A DNA stretch of 64,000 nucleotides from SVFI01 sp964519385 (GTDB taxonomy: Bacteria > Bacillota > Clostridia > Lachnospirales > Lachnospiraceae), in the NCBI GenBank assembly GCA_964519385.1, contig CAZFLR010000004.1:1-64000 (forward strand), given 5' to 3'. The notes below the pieces were generated by a model, which was not told the origin of the DNA, ran no database searches, and worked only from the letters and a program-made list of their open reading frames with translations. Every line of letters starts with the position of its first letter. Position 1 is the first letter of the stretch. Below are positions 17,050 through 24,859 of the stretch, one piece after another. The translations under genes were made by a program, and so were the position numbers.

Positions 17050-18123
17050 TTATATTTCGCTTTCAAAATAACGGTTATAGATATCAAAAAATGTAGTCGT
17101 TGTACAATTTTCATCATGAATAAACTGTACCTGCTCCCAAAGCTCATCATTCAGATTCCGTATCTGTGTCAAAACAAATTCATCATATATCGCGGAAAAA
17201 GCCTCCTCTTTTCGCTGCTCCATGATTTTAGACTTATTCTTGTCCGTCTCCTCGCGGTCCAGCGTGGAGATACATTTAATCAGATAATAACCCGAATCCG
17301 TTTCTATAATACCGCTGACCTCTCCGTTTCCAAGCTCAAATGCCGCCTCTTCATACTCAGGCTCTGCTTCTCCCTTGCGGAAGGATACCGTGAGCTGTCC
17401 ACTCTCAGAATATCTCGCCGCAAGCTCATCAAAATCTTCTCCGCTGCGGAGCATCTTTTGAATATTCTTAATCTTTTCATAAGCCGCCTGCTTACTGTCC
17501 TGTGTATACTCCACCTTTTCTCCCGCTCCGTCAAGCGCGTAGGTTTTTATAAAAATCTGGCTGACCGTAATGGTTCTTGCCTCGTCATCACTGATTTCCG
17601 GATTCGTTCCCTCTATAATACTGCTGTATACCTTGTTTGCAAGCGCATACTCCCTATAGAGCTGTTCTATCATTTCTCCGTCCACTCCCATGAAGTCAGT
17701 CTCCGTTTCATTGAGTGATGCAAAATATTCCTCGGCCGCATTTTGCACATTCTTTTCTTCCTGCACACTGAGCGTGATTTCTCTCTCCTGCGCCAGAAGA
17801 TTCATAGTCTTAATCTGTGCCAGACGCGCCAGCACCACATCCTTGATTTTTTCCTCGAGCGTATCATTTCCTATCTTCCGCTCCCAAATCTGTACCCCAT
17901 ATATACTCTCATACTGATTCTGCATATTCGTAAGATAAACCATAACCTCCGGCAGAGTGCATGAGCTGTCTCCGATGCGGAATATCTCATCGGACTCAAA
18001 TCCTGTTGTAAGCACAATTCTGGTATTTCCTTCCTTTTTCTGCTCATCCCCGCAGCCTCCCAAAAGGCAGCAGAAACAGAGCAGCAAAATGACCGCCGTC
18101 ATCCTGTATTGTCTCATTTTCAT
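17050..18123 (-). CDS. PrsA/SurA-like peptidyl-prolyl isomerase lipoprotein
   Basis: 357 residues. Signal peptide with lipobox LLGGC (Cys about 24) predicts a lipid-anchored extracytoplasmic protein. A SurA-N-like helical region (about 45-165) is followed by a parvulin (PpiC) domain at about 185-290 (VSQIFIKTYA, then MLRSGEDFDELAARYSES and FELGNGEVSGIIETDSGYYLI) and a helical tail. PrsA-type foldases help secreted proteins fold. The parvulin start is shorter than canonical, so isomerase activity is likely but unproven. It lies upstream of htpG on the same strand, but htpG has its own promoter. Confidence 0.88.
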   Translation of the reverse strand: MKMRQYRMTAVILLLCFCCLLGGCGDEQKKEGNTRIVLTTGFESDEIFRIGDSSCTLPEVMVYLTNMQNQYESIYGVQIWERKIGNDTLEEKIKDVVLARLAQIKTMNLLAQEREITLSVQEEKNVQNAAEEYFASLNETETDFMGVDGEMIEQLYREYALANKVYSSIIEGTNPEISDDEARTITVSQIFIKTYALDGAGEKVEYTQDSKQAAYEKIKNIQKMLRSGEDFDELAARYSESGQLTVSFRKGEAEPEYEEAAFELGNGEVSGIIETDSGYYLIKCISTLDREETDKNKSKIMEQRKEEAFSAIYDEFVLTQIRNLNDELWEQVQFIHDENCTTTTFFDIYNRYFESEI

Positions 18124-18156
18124 CTATCATCTCTCTCAATATCAATATAGTAAAAA

Positions 18157-18188
18157 ACAACCTTTCATTCGTCTGAGTGAAAGGTTGT
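18157..18188 (-). terminator. Terminator after the small repeat protein
   Basis: Stem ACAACCTTTCA / TGAAAGGTTGT with a short loop. On the minus strand it is followed by TTTTTTA, and it begins seven bases beyond the stop codon at 18195. Confidence 0.85.
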
Positions 18189-18194
18189 AAAATC

Positions 18195-18419
18195 TTATTC
18201 CGTCAGGTCAATAATCACGTGTCCTTTTCCGGCTGATGCAATACTTCTCAAATCCAGTGTAGACATGTCATCTGTATTCTTTAATACAATATCTGCTTTC
18301 GCATTGGCTGCGATTGCCTTCAGGTCTACTGTTGAATACTGAGATGCATCCACTATCACACCACCACCGACAGAAACAATTTTTTTGATTTCTAATGCTG
18401 AGCGCACCGCATACACCAC
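18195..18419 (-). CDS. Small protein with two internal repeats, unknown function
   Basis: Up to 74 residues, no cysteine or signal peptide. Two tandem units of about 22 residues can be aligned: STVDLKAIAANAKADIVLKN and STLDLRSIASAGKGHVIIDL. A glycine turn (VSVGGGVIVDASQY) comes before them, suggesting a small beta-alpha repeat fold. Both GTG at 18419 and GTG at 18407 are possible starts; GGAAGGTGG lies about eight bases before the latter, so 70 residues may be the real length. It has its own terminator. I do not recognise the family. Confidence 0.7.
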   Translation of the reverse strand: MVYAVRSALEIKKIVSVGGGVIVDASQYSTVDLKAIAANAKADIVLKNTDDMSTLDLRSIASAGKGHVIIDLTE

Positions 18420-18509
18420 CTTCCCCTTTTATGTTCCTATTTTACTTTATTTTATGAATCATGTCTATAATCAATTCGAGATTTATTTTTATATTTATGC
18501 AAAAATCCC

Positions 18510-18539
18510 TTGCCAAAGCAAGTATTCCTATGCTATAAT
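18510..18539 (+). promoter_or_regulatory. Promoter of tRNA-Trp
   Basis: TTGCCA (18510-18515), 18-base spacer, TATAAT (18534-18539), about 20 bases before the mature tRNA 5' end. Confidence 0.75.
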
Positions 18540-18558
18540 CATTTTCGGTGCTAATTCT

Positions 18559-18629
18559 AGGGGAATAGTACAATGGTAGTGCGGCGGTCTCCAAAACCGT
18601 TAATGGGGGTTCGATCCCCTCTTCCCCTG
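18559..18629 (+). tRNA. tRNA-Trp (CCA)
   Basis: 71 bases. Acceptor AGGGGAA pairs with TTCCCCT, anticodon loop CTCCAAA gives anticodon CCA, the T arm GGGGG-TTCGATC-CCCTC is canonical, and the discriminator is G. CCA is not encoded. It stands alone with its own promoter and terminator. Confidence 0.96.
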
Positions 18630-18640
18630 CTAATGATAAT

Positions 18641-18683
18641 CCCGGTAACCTACGCGGACAAGCGTGGTTACCGGGGTTTTTGT
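18641..18683 (+). terminator. Terminator of tRNA-Trp
   Basis: Stem CCCGGTAACC / GGTTACCGGG, extended by a smaller GCG…CGT pairing, then GTTTTTG. It starts 12 bases after the tRNA. Confidence 0.9.
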
Positions 18684-18713
18684 ATGTGTTTATAAAAATA
18701 AAGATACCACGCA

Positions 18714-18748
18714 AAAGACCCGGCGACAAATGTCGTCGGGCCTTTTGT
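18714..18748. terminator. Second hairpin terminator, probably for radA on the minus strand
   Basis: Stem GACCCGGCGAC / GTCGTCGGGCC with a four-base loop, flanked by TTTTG on the plus strand and TCTTTTG on the minus strand. It could end both the tRNA-Trp transcript and the convergent radA transcript. Confidence 0.75.
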
Positions 18749-18775
18749 TTGTGTAAAAGGGGAATTCTTCCGGAA

Positions 18776-18806
18776 TTGCTAATTAGCAAGTCTAATCTCT
18801 TAGACT
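18776..18806. repeat. Two adjoining palindromes between tRNA-Trp and radA
   Basis: TTGCTAATTAGCAA (18776-18789) is a perfect 14-base palindrome. It is followed immediately by AGTCTAA-TCTC-TTAGACT (18789-18806). There is no T-run, so they are not ordinary terminators. The AT-rich bases from 18807 to the radA stop hold nothing else I can name. Confidence 0.6.
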
Positions 18807-18870
18807 GATTGTATTATATTATAATTTGGATTAATTATCTACAACTATATTGCGCCAAAATTGTACTATA

Positions 18871-20259
18871 TTACCTCGCAAGAATTTCTACTGCTTCTGC
18901 GACATTGACCACTCCGTAAAGTTTCATACCGGCTCTTTCCTCCGGGAGCAGATTTTCATAATTCGACATAGGCATAATACAGGTATCAAAACCAAGTTTT
19001 CGCGCCTCCGCCACTCTCTGCTGTGCCATACTCACACCCCTCACTTCCCCTGAGAGTCCCACTTCACCGAAAACTATCGTCTTACCCTCCATCGGGCGGT
19101 TTTTGAAGCTTGAAACCAGTGCCATCACAATCCCCAAATCCAGTGCCGGCTCCTGAAGACGCATTCCACCTGCCAGATTCACATAAGCATCCATCTGCCC
19201 CATATGCAGATGAAGTCTTTTTTCCAGTACAGCCATCAGAAGATTTACGCGGTTAAAATCCGTTCCCGTGGTCTGTCGTCTCGGAATCTGGAAATTAGAG
19301 TCACAGACAAGTGCCTGAATCTCTATGAGCATCGGTCTGGTTCCTTCCATGGCACATGCAACCACAGAACCGCTCGCACCATCCGGTCTTCCGTCCAGCA
19401 TAAATTCTGACGGATTCTTTACTTCCACAAGACCTTCCTTGCGCATCTCAAAAACACCGATTTCGTTGGTTGCGCCGAATCTGTTCTTCACACTTCTAAG
19501 AATACGATAGGAGGCGTGCCTGTCCCCTTCAAAATAAAGCACTGTATCCACCATATGTTCCAGCACTCTCGGACCTGCAACCGTTCCTTCCTTTGTCACA
19601 TGTCCCACAATGAAGGTTGCAACCCCCATGCTTTTTGCGAGGCGTAAAAACACTCCCGTGGATTCCCTGACCTGCGAAACGCTTCCCGGAGGTGCACTGA
19701 CACGCTCACAGAACATCGTCTGAATCGAGTCGATAACAACTACATCCGGCTTTTCACTTGTAATTGCAGTCTCTATGCTGTCCAGATCGGTTTCGCAAAG
19801 TAGCTTCATCTCCTGTGAAAACTCGCCAATGCGTACAGCCCGAAGCTTAATCTGCTTTAAGGACTCTTCACCTGATATGTACAATACCTTTCTTTTCTGT
19901 TCAGAAAGCAGCTTACACATCTGTAAAAGTAAAGTGGATTTCCCTATTCCGGGATCTCCACCTACAAGTACAAGTCCGCCGGGCATAATTCCTCCACCGA
20001 GTACCCTGTCAAACTCCTCCATATGTGTAAAAAACTTATCCTCCGCCTCCATGGATATGGAATCCAGTGTCTGCGGTCTGTTCATCTTTCCGTCCGCATT
20101 CTTGCCGGACACCTTTCCGCTGCCGGAGGCTCCGGAATGAACCACCTCTTCCACCATAGTGTTCCACTCCCTGCATCCGGGACACTGTCCCATCCATTTA
20201 GAGGATTCATAACCGCAATTCTGACAAAAATAAACTGTTGTTATTTTCGCTTTTGCCAC
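18871..20259 (-). CDS. radA: DNA repair protein RadA
   Basis: 462 residues, normal length. Four-cysteine zinc finger CQNCGYESSKWMGQCPGC at residues 11-28, Walker A GGDPGIGKSTLLLQ (about 97-110), Walker B in VVVIDSIQTM, RadA motif KNRFG (KNRFGATNE), and a C-terminal Lon-protease-like domain (VNLAGGMRLQEPALDLGIVMA, then VFGEVGLSGEVRGV). It acts in recombination as a branch-migration helicase. Start is GTG at 20259, with AAAGGTGG upstream inside the preceding gene's end; the two genes are two bases apart. Confidence 0.97.
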   Translation of the reverse strand: MAKAKITTVYFCQNCGYESSKWMGQCPGCREWNTMVEEVVHSGASGSGKVSGKNADGKMNRPQTLDSISMEAEDKFFTHMEEFDRVLGGGIMPGGLVLVGGDPGIGKSTLLLQMCKLLSEQKRKVLYISGEESLKQIKLRAVRIGEFSQEMKLLCETDLDSIETAITSEKPDVVVIDSIQTMFCERVSAPPGSVSQVRESTGVFLRLAKSMGVATFIVGHVTKEGTVAGPRVLEHMVDTVLYFEGDRHASYRILRSVKNRFGATNEIGVFEMRKEGLVEVKNPSEFMLDGRPDGASGSVVACAMEGTRPMLIEIQALVCDSNFQIPRRQTTGTDFNRVNLLMAVLEKRLHLHMGQMDAYVNLAGGMRLQEPALDLGIVMALVSSFKNRPMEGKTIVFGEVGLSGEVRGVSMAQQRVAEARKLGFDTCIMPMSNYENLLPEERAGMKLYGVVNVAEAVEILAR

Positions 20260-20260
20260 G

Positions 20261-20674
20261 CTATGCTTCTACCACCTTTACTAAAACTTCGCCCATGCCT
20301 TCCAGCTCTACGCTGATGCTGAGCTTCCCGCCAAGTCCTGTCTTCATCTTGCCTGCGCTGTTTCCTGAGACAAAAACTTCGTATTCCTTATCATCGCCAA
20401 GTCCGAGTGTAATCTGGGCATCTCCTGCTCCCTCCACGCGAAACTCAACCGAATTATCCGTCTCACAAAACTGATTGACACTTGTACCCGGTACAGATTC
20501 ATACAAAAACATACCATTCTTCTCCAGTTTGGTCATGGTTGAAAAGGTTTTTACCTTATAAAGATCCCCGCCATGCTCATAATCTTCCAGCTTCGCCTTG
20601 TGTGCAAGCAAATGATTACCAAAGCTGATGGTTCCGTCTGCTTCTGTGCGAAGTAACTGCTCTACAACTGCCAT
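20261..20674 (-). CDS. Conserved hypothetical protein between clpC and radA
   Basis: 137 residues, beta-rich, no transmembrane helix. The N-terminal half (LLRTEADGTISFGNHLLAHK, then LEDYEHGGDLYKVKTFSTMTKLEKNGMFLYESVPGTSV) is followed by a regular beta-strand C-terminus (DAQITLGLGDDKEYEVFVSG, then LSISVELEGMGEVLVKVVEA) suggesting a beta-sandwich. RBS TAGGAGG is nine bases before the ATG. It is only two bases from radA and so cotranscribed. A hairpin CAGACAAAT/ATTTGTCTG (about 20693-20715) sits in its leader. Family not recognised. Confidence 0.75.
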   Translation of the reverse strand: MAVVEQLLRTEADGTISFGNHLLAHKAKLEDYEHGGDLYKVKTFSTMTKLEKNGMFLYESVPGTSVNQFCETDNSVEFRVEGAGDAQITLGLGDDKEYEVFVSGNSAGKMKTGLGGKLSISVELEGMGEVLVKVVEA

Positions 20675-20747
20675 TCTTTCGTCCTCCTAATCAGACAAAT
20701 TCTGCATTTGTCTGCCTCTTTTTGTAGTAATTAAATTATAGTATATT

Positions 20748-23192
20748 TCATTCGATATTGCCAGTATTTTTCACCTTAAATGTAACTTTGTCCTTCACTG
20801 CCGACACCGTCACATGATCCCCGGTTTTGATGCGTCCGGAAAGGATTTCTTCTGCAAAAAGATCCTCTACCTCCGTCTGCATTGCCCGTTTTAAAGGACG
20901 TGCCCCCATCTTGATATCACAATACTTTTTCACCAGATAATCCTTGAGCGGCGCGCTGACCGTAAGCTTAATTCCCATCTGCTGACTGCACCTTTTTACA
21001 AGATCCCGGGAGAGCAGTGATACAATCTTGCGCAGCTCTGCTTCCGTCAATGCATGGAATACGATGATTTCATCAATACGATTGATGAATTCCGGCTTAA
21101 AGAGACGTTTTACCTCTTCCATTACACCATCCTTCATCTTTTTATAATCCTGCTCCGGCGTTGTTTCAGCCAGAAATCCCAGACTCTTCGGATCCACAAT
21201 ACGGGACGCTCCGGCATTGGAAGTCATTATAATCACTGTGTTTTTAAAGCTGACCTTCCGTCCTTTGGAATCGCTGATGTGTCCGTCATCGAGAACCTGG
21301 AGCAAAATATTAAACACATCCGGATGTGCTTTTTCAATCTCATCAAAAAGCACGACACTATAAGGATTTCTGCGTACCTTTTCACTGAGCTGGCCACCGT
21401 CATCATGTCCGACATATCCCGGCGGTGAACCTATCATTTTAGCCACGGAATGTGACTCCATATACTCTGACATATCCACGCGGATTAAATCATTCTGCGA
21501 GCCGAACATTGCCTCTGCAAGTGTCTTGGAAAGCTCTGTTTTTCCCACGCCTGTAGGACCGAGAAACAGGAAGGAACCTATCGGACGGTTCGGGTCGGAC
21601 AATCCCACTCTTCCGCGCCTCATGGCGCGCGCCACGGCACTGACCGCTTCCTCCTGTCCAATCACACGCTCGTGCAAAACGGATTCCAGCTTGAGCAGCC
21701 TCTCACTTTCCTTTTCTTCCAGTTTCTGCACCGGAATCTTCGCCCAGCGTGAAACGACTGCTGCAATATCCTCACGGGTTACCACAAGGCTTCTCTCATG
21801 CAGTTTTTTCTCATATCTACGAAGCGCACTCCGATATTTCTTTTCCAGCTCCTGACGCTTTAAACGCTGTTCATGCGCCTGGGAAAACGCCTCGAACTTA
21901 AGCGAACGTTCTATCTGGAGGTCTATCTGCTCCATTTCTTTTTCAAGCTCTGTACATTTTTCCGGCATTTTAAATCCTTCAAGACGCAGTGCTGCAGATG
22001 CCTCATCAATAAGGTCAATGGCTTTATCCGGCAGATTCCGATCGTTAATGTAACGAACCGACAGCTTTACCGCCTCACTGACTGCCTCGTCCGAAATCGT
22101 CACATGATGATGCTCCTCGTATTTGTGACGGATGCCTTCTATAATGCGAATTGCTTCTGATACACCCGGCTCCTCCACCATAATCGGCTGGAATCTTCTT
22201 TCCAGTGCCGGATCTTTCTCAATATGTCTGCGATACTCATCAATCGTGGTCGCACCGATGAGCTGTATTTCCCCTCTCGCAAGCGACGGCTTCATAATAT
22301 TTGACGCGTCTATTGCGCCCTCAGCACCGCCCGCTCCGATAATGGTATGGATTTCATCCAAAAACAGGATGATATTTCCGTCCGCAATTACTTCTTTCAT
22401 CACTTTCTTGATTCGCTCTTCAAACTCACCACGGTATTTGCTTCCTGCAACCATGGCGGAGAGATCAAGTGTCACTACTCTTTTATTTAACACTGTCTCC
22501 GGAACATCACCGGCTACGATTTTCTGTGCAAGTCCTTCTACAATCGCGGTTTTTCCGACTCCCGGTTCACCGAGCAGACACGGATTATTCTTCGTCCGTC
22601 TGCTAAGAATCTGCACAAGTCTTAAAATTTCCTTTTCTCTTCCGACTACAGGATCCAGCGCACCTTCCCTTGCCAGCTTCGTCATATCACGGCTGTACTG
22701 GTCCAGTACCTTTGTCCCCGTCGTCTTTTTCGGTGCAAGGTCTTCCTTATATAAGTTTCCGTCCTCACCCATTGCAATCAATGTATCAACGTACAACTTC
22801 TGCGGATGTATGCCTAAGGTCGTTATAATCCTTACTGCAACATTGTTGCGCTCCTTAATCAGCGCGAGCAGAAGATGTTCCGTACCCACCATGCTGTTTT
22901 TAAACCGCTCTGCCTGCTCCTGTGCCATCTGCAGTATAATCTTTGCTTTCGGAGAATACCCTTCTCTCTCCTTTAATTCCAGATAATTGGGCGGTGCAAT
23001 CAAATCCCGTATAAGATTCAGCACCTCATCCTCCTCAACTCCGCCTGCCAGAAGAACCTGCGCGGCTATTCCGGTCTGCTGACGCATAAGTCCAAGCAGG
23101 ATGTGCTCTGTTCCGATATAATTCTGTCCCATTGTTCTTGCAGCCTTCGAGGCAAGTGCAAGTGCTGATTTCGCCTTTTCGGTATATTCCAT
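20748..23192 (-). CDS. clpC: ATP-dependent Clp protease ATP-binding subunit ClpC
   Basis: 814 residues. Two Clp_N repeats (1-145). AAA-1 has Walker A LGEPGVGKTA and Walker B ILFLDEIHTIIGAGGAEGA. The ClpC-type middle coiled coil lies at about 400-465, and AAA-2 has Walker A GPTGVGKTEL, DEIEKAHPDVF, and a D2-small C-terminal domain. It unfolds substrates for ClpP. RBS CGGAGGATGCTGAT. In Bacillus clpC follows ctsR-mcsA-mcsB; here it follows a cell-surface gene by 44 bases, with no ctsR, mcsA or mcsB anywhere near. Confidence 0.96.
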   Translation of the reverse strand: MEYTEKAKSALALASKAARTMGQNYIGTEHILLGLMRQQTGIAAQVLLAGGVEEDEVLNLIRDLIAPPNYLELKEREGYSPKAKIILQMAQEQAERFKNSMVGTEHLLLALIKERNNVAVRIITTLGIHPQKLYVDTLIAMGEDGNLYKEDLAPKKTTGTKVLDQYSRDMTKLAREGALDPVVGREKEILRLVQILSRRTKNNPCLLGEPGVGKTAIVEGLAQKIVAGDVPETVLNKRVVTLDLSAMVAGSKYRGEFEERIKKVMKEVIADGNIILFLDEIHTIIGAGGAEGAIDASNIMKPSLARGEIQLIGATTIDEYRRHIEKDPALERRFQPIMVEEPGVSEAIRIIEGIRHKYEEHHHVTISDEAVSEAVKLSVRYINDRNLPDKAIDLIDEASAALRLEGFKMPEKCTELEKEMEQIDLQIERSLKFEAFSQAHEQRLKRQELEKKYRSALRRYEKKLHERSLVVTREDIAAVVSRWAKIPVQKLEEKESERLLKLESVLHERVIGQEEAVSAVARAMRRGRVGLSDPNRPIGSFLFLGPTGVGKTELSKTLAEAMFGSQNDLIRVDMSEYMESHSVAKMIGSPPGYVGHDDGGQLSEKVRRNPYSVVLFDEIEKAHPDVFNILLQVLDDGHISDSKGRKVSFKNTVIIMTSNAGASRIVDPKSLGFLAETTPEQDYKKMKDGVMEEVKRLFKPEFINRIDEIIVFHALTEAELRKIVSLLSRDLVKRCSQQMGIKLTVSAPLKDYLVKKYCDIKMGARPLKRAMQTEVEDLFAEEILSGRIKTGDHVTVSAVKDKVTFKVKNTGNIE

Positions 23193-23236
23193 ATCAGCAT
23201 CCTCCGTTATCAGTCTTTTCTTCTTAACATAAAGTA

Positions 23237-24847
23237 TTACTCATTATCAATATTTATAAACTCAAATTCAAAATCATCATCCAACTGGTCCGGTGGTGCT
23301 TCTCTGGTAAGCTGCACCGGCTGTCTCTCCAGTGTGTAAATCGGTACTGTCGGTCTCTTCACTTCCGTTTTTGGTGTCGGCACTACCTTAATCGGTATAT
23401 CAGGGGTTTCAACTGTTATCGGCTGCTCCTTTATCTCCGGCTGCTCCTTTATCTCCGGCTTCTCTTTTTCCTGCATTTCTTTGTTACCGATAATCAAATT
23501 CACAATCAGCATGATTGCCCCTACGAGTAAAATACCAAGTACAGCGATAATGATAATCGATGTTTTTCCCAAAGGTGCCCCGGCATCTGTCACTGTCGCC
23601 ATCTTCGCACCTGTATAATTCAGAAAACGCTGGTAGCTCCCCTCCACTGCATCATACAGATAAAAGCCTCTCTCACCCTCATTGCTTACTGCATATAAAA
23701 GATAAAATGCCTCTGCATTTTCTATGGAACGGTCATCTAACACAAAAGCCGGAAGCAGGGAGTTATTCCATTGCATCTTATCTGCCTTAAACTGCGCCGG
23801 CGGATTGTCCTGCGCCTCAATCGGCACGATAAAACGATTCTCGATACTGTAAAGCTGCACAAAAGCCTGAAGCTTTTCTGTAGAGCTGTTGTAAATAAAG
23901 AAGGCTCCGTCCCCGCCGTCTGTGGCAATGGCATATAAGAGAATCAGCGCGCCTTTTTCAAAGCTTGCCGCTTCCACCGGCTGTCCGTTAAACTCAGCCT
24001 CTGTTTTGATGCATCCCTCCGGAAGCAGTTCGTCAGAAAATGTGCTCTGCACTGTATAGCTTACATTATCCACTGTCACATCCCTGCCACCGTCTGTTTT
24101 CTCACTTTTCTGCTCCCGGTCTGTATCCTCCTCCGTCTGCGATGTTTCTTCACGGACAATTGTAAAATGATATGAAAGAGTTGTTCCATCCTCTGCCGTG
24201 ACCGTAATTACGGCCTGATTCGTTCCTTCTTTCAGGTTTTTGAATCCGCTTGCCGCCGTAATCTGCGCGCCTGAATCAGACACCGCTCCGCTCACCGTTA
24301 TATCCGTCACATCATTTCCTATCACAATCCGGTAATCCGTCACCTGTGAAGAAAATTCCGGAATCATCTCTCCCGGACTGACCCCAAGTACATAAAGTGT
24401 CGCATCGGATGACAATCCCTCCTGTGTGCTTGCTCCTACTGTGAGCACGGCACTTGCAGTTGCAGGATTTGCACCGTCGTCATCTATGACCGCCTCTGCT
24501 CCCACACTTACATTTCCTGTCTGCGCTGCCTGAAAAGTGATAACAGCCGATTGTCCGTTAAAGGTGACAAGACCGCCTCCGCCGCCGTACTCCACACTGC
24601 AGCCTGTCAGTGTCAGAATGTCCGAATTATAAGTCACCGAAACCTCCGGTACGGTCGCCGGGTCCTCCGGCTCAGAGGTCTGTACCGTAACACTGACTGT
24701 ATCTCCTATGGATGCGGATGTTTTATCCGCGGTCACCGTGACCGTTCCTGCTGCCTGCGTATCCACATACATTGCCATGCACAGACACCACAAGCCTGCT
24801 AAAAATGCAATTGATTTACTGTTTTTTCTCCCCACTGTCCTTTTCAT
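23237..24847 (-). CDS. Cell-surface protein: cohesin-like and cadherin-like domains, one C-terminal membrane anchor
   Basis: 536 residues. A signal peptide ends near TQAAG (about 34). A cohesin/dockerin-partner-like beta-sandwich follows (VTVTADKTSASIGDTVSVTV, then YNSDILTLTGCSVEY, about 35-140), then a cadherin-like beta-sandwich (LYVLGVSPGEMIPEFSSQVTDYRI, about 148-235), an acidic linker, a globular region and a transmembrane helix (about 425-447). The cytoplasmic tail of about 85 residues is rich in E, K, P and carries a repeated KPEIKEQPEIKEQP. Domain order suggests a sensor or envelope organiser. It follows the glucosaminidase-type gene by 12 bases. Confidence 0.8.
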   Translation of the reverse strand: MKRTVGRKNSKSIAFLAGLWCLCMAMYVDTQAAGTVTVTADKTSASIGDTVSVTVQTSEPEDPATVPEVSVTYNSDILTLTGCSVEYGGGGGLVTFNGQSAVITFQAAQTGNVSVGAEAVIDDDGANPATASAVLTVGASTQEGLSSDATLYVLGVSPGEMIPEFSSQVTDYRIVIGNDVTDITVSGAVSDSGAQITAASGFKNLKEGTNQAVITVTAEDGTTLSYHFTIVREETSQTEEDTDREQKSEKTDGGRDVTVDNVSYTVQSTFSDELLPEGCIKTEAEFNGQPVEAASFEKGALILLYAIATDGGDGAFFIYNSSTEKLQAFVQLYSIENRFIVPIEAQDNPPAQFKADKMQWNNSLLPAFVLDDRSIENAEAFYLLYAVSNEGERGFYLYDAVEGSYQRFLNYTGAKMATVTDAGAPLGKTSIIIIAVLGILLVGAIMLIVNLIIGNKEMQEKEKPEIKEQPEIKEQPITVETPDIPIKVVPTPKTEVKRPTVPIYTLERQPVQLTREAPPDQLDDDFEFEFINIDNE

Positions 24848-24859
24848 CTTTCTTTCCTT

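Noticed and set aside
20693..20732. Terminator on the plus strand after CAGACAAAT/ATTTGTCTG hairpin
   Set aside because: It has a T-run only on the plus strand, where there is no gene; on the minus strand it is just a leader hairpin.
22132..22986. 284-residue open frame on the plus strand opposite clpC
   Set aside because: It lies entirely inside clpC, has Ser/Ile/Ala-rich reverse-frame composition and no ribosome binding site or family motif.
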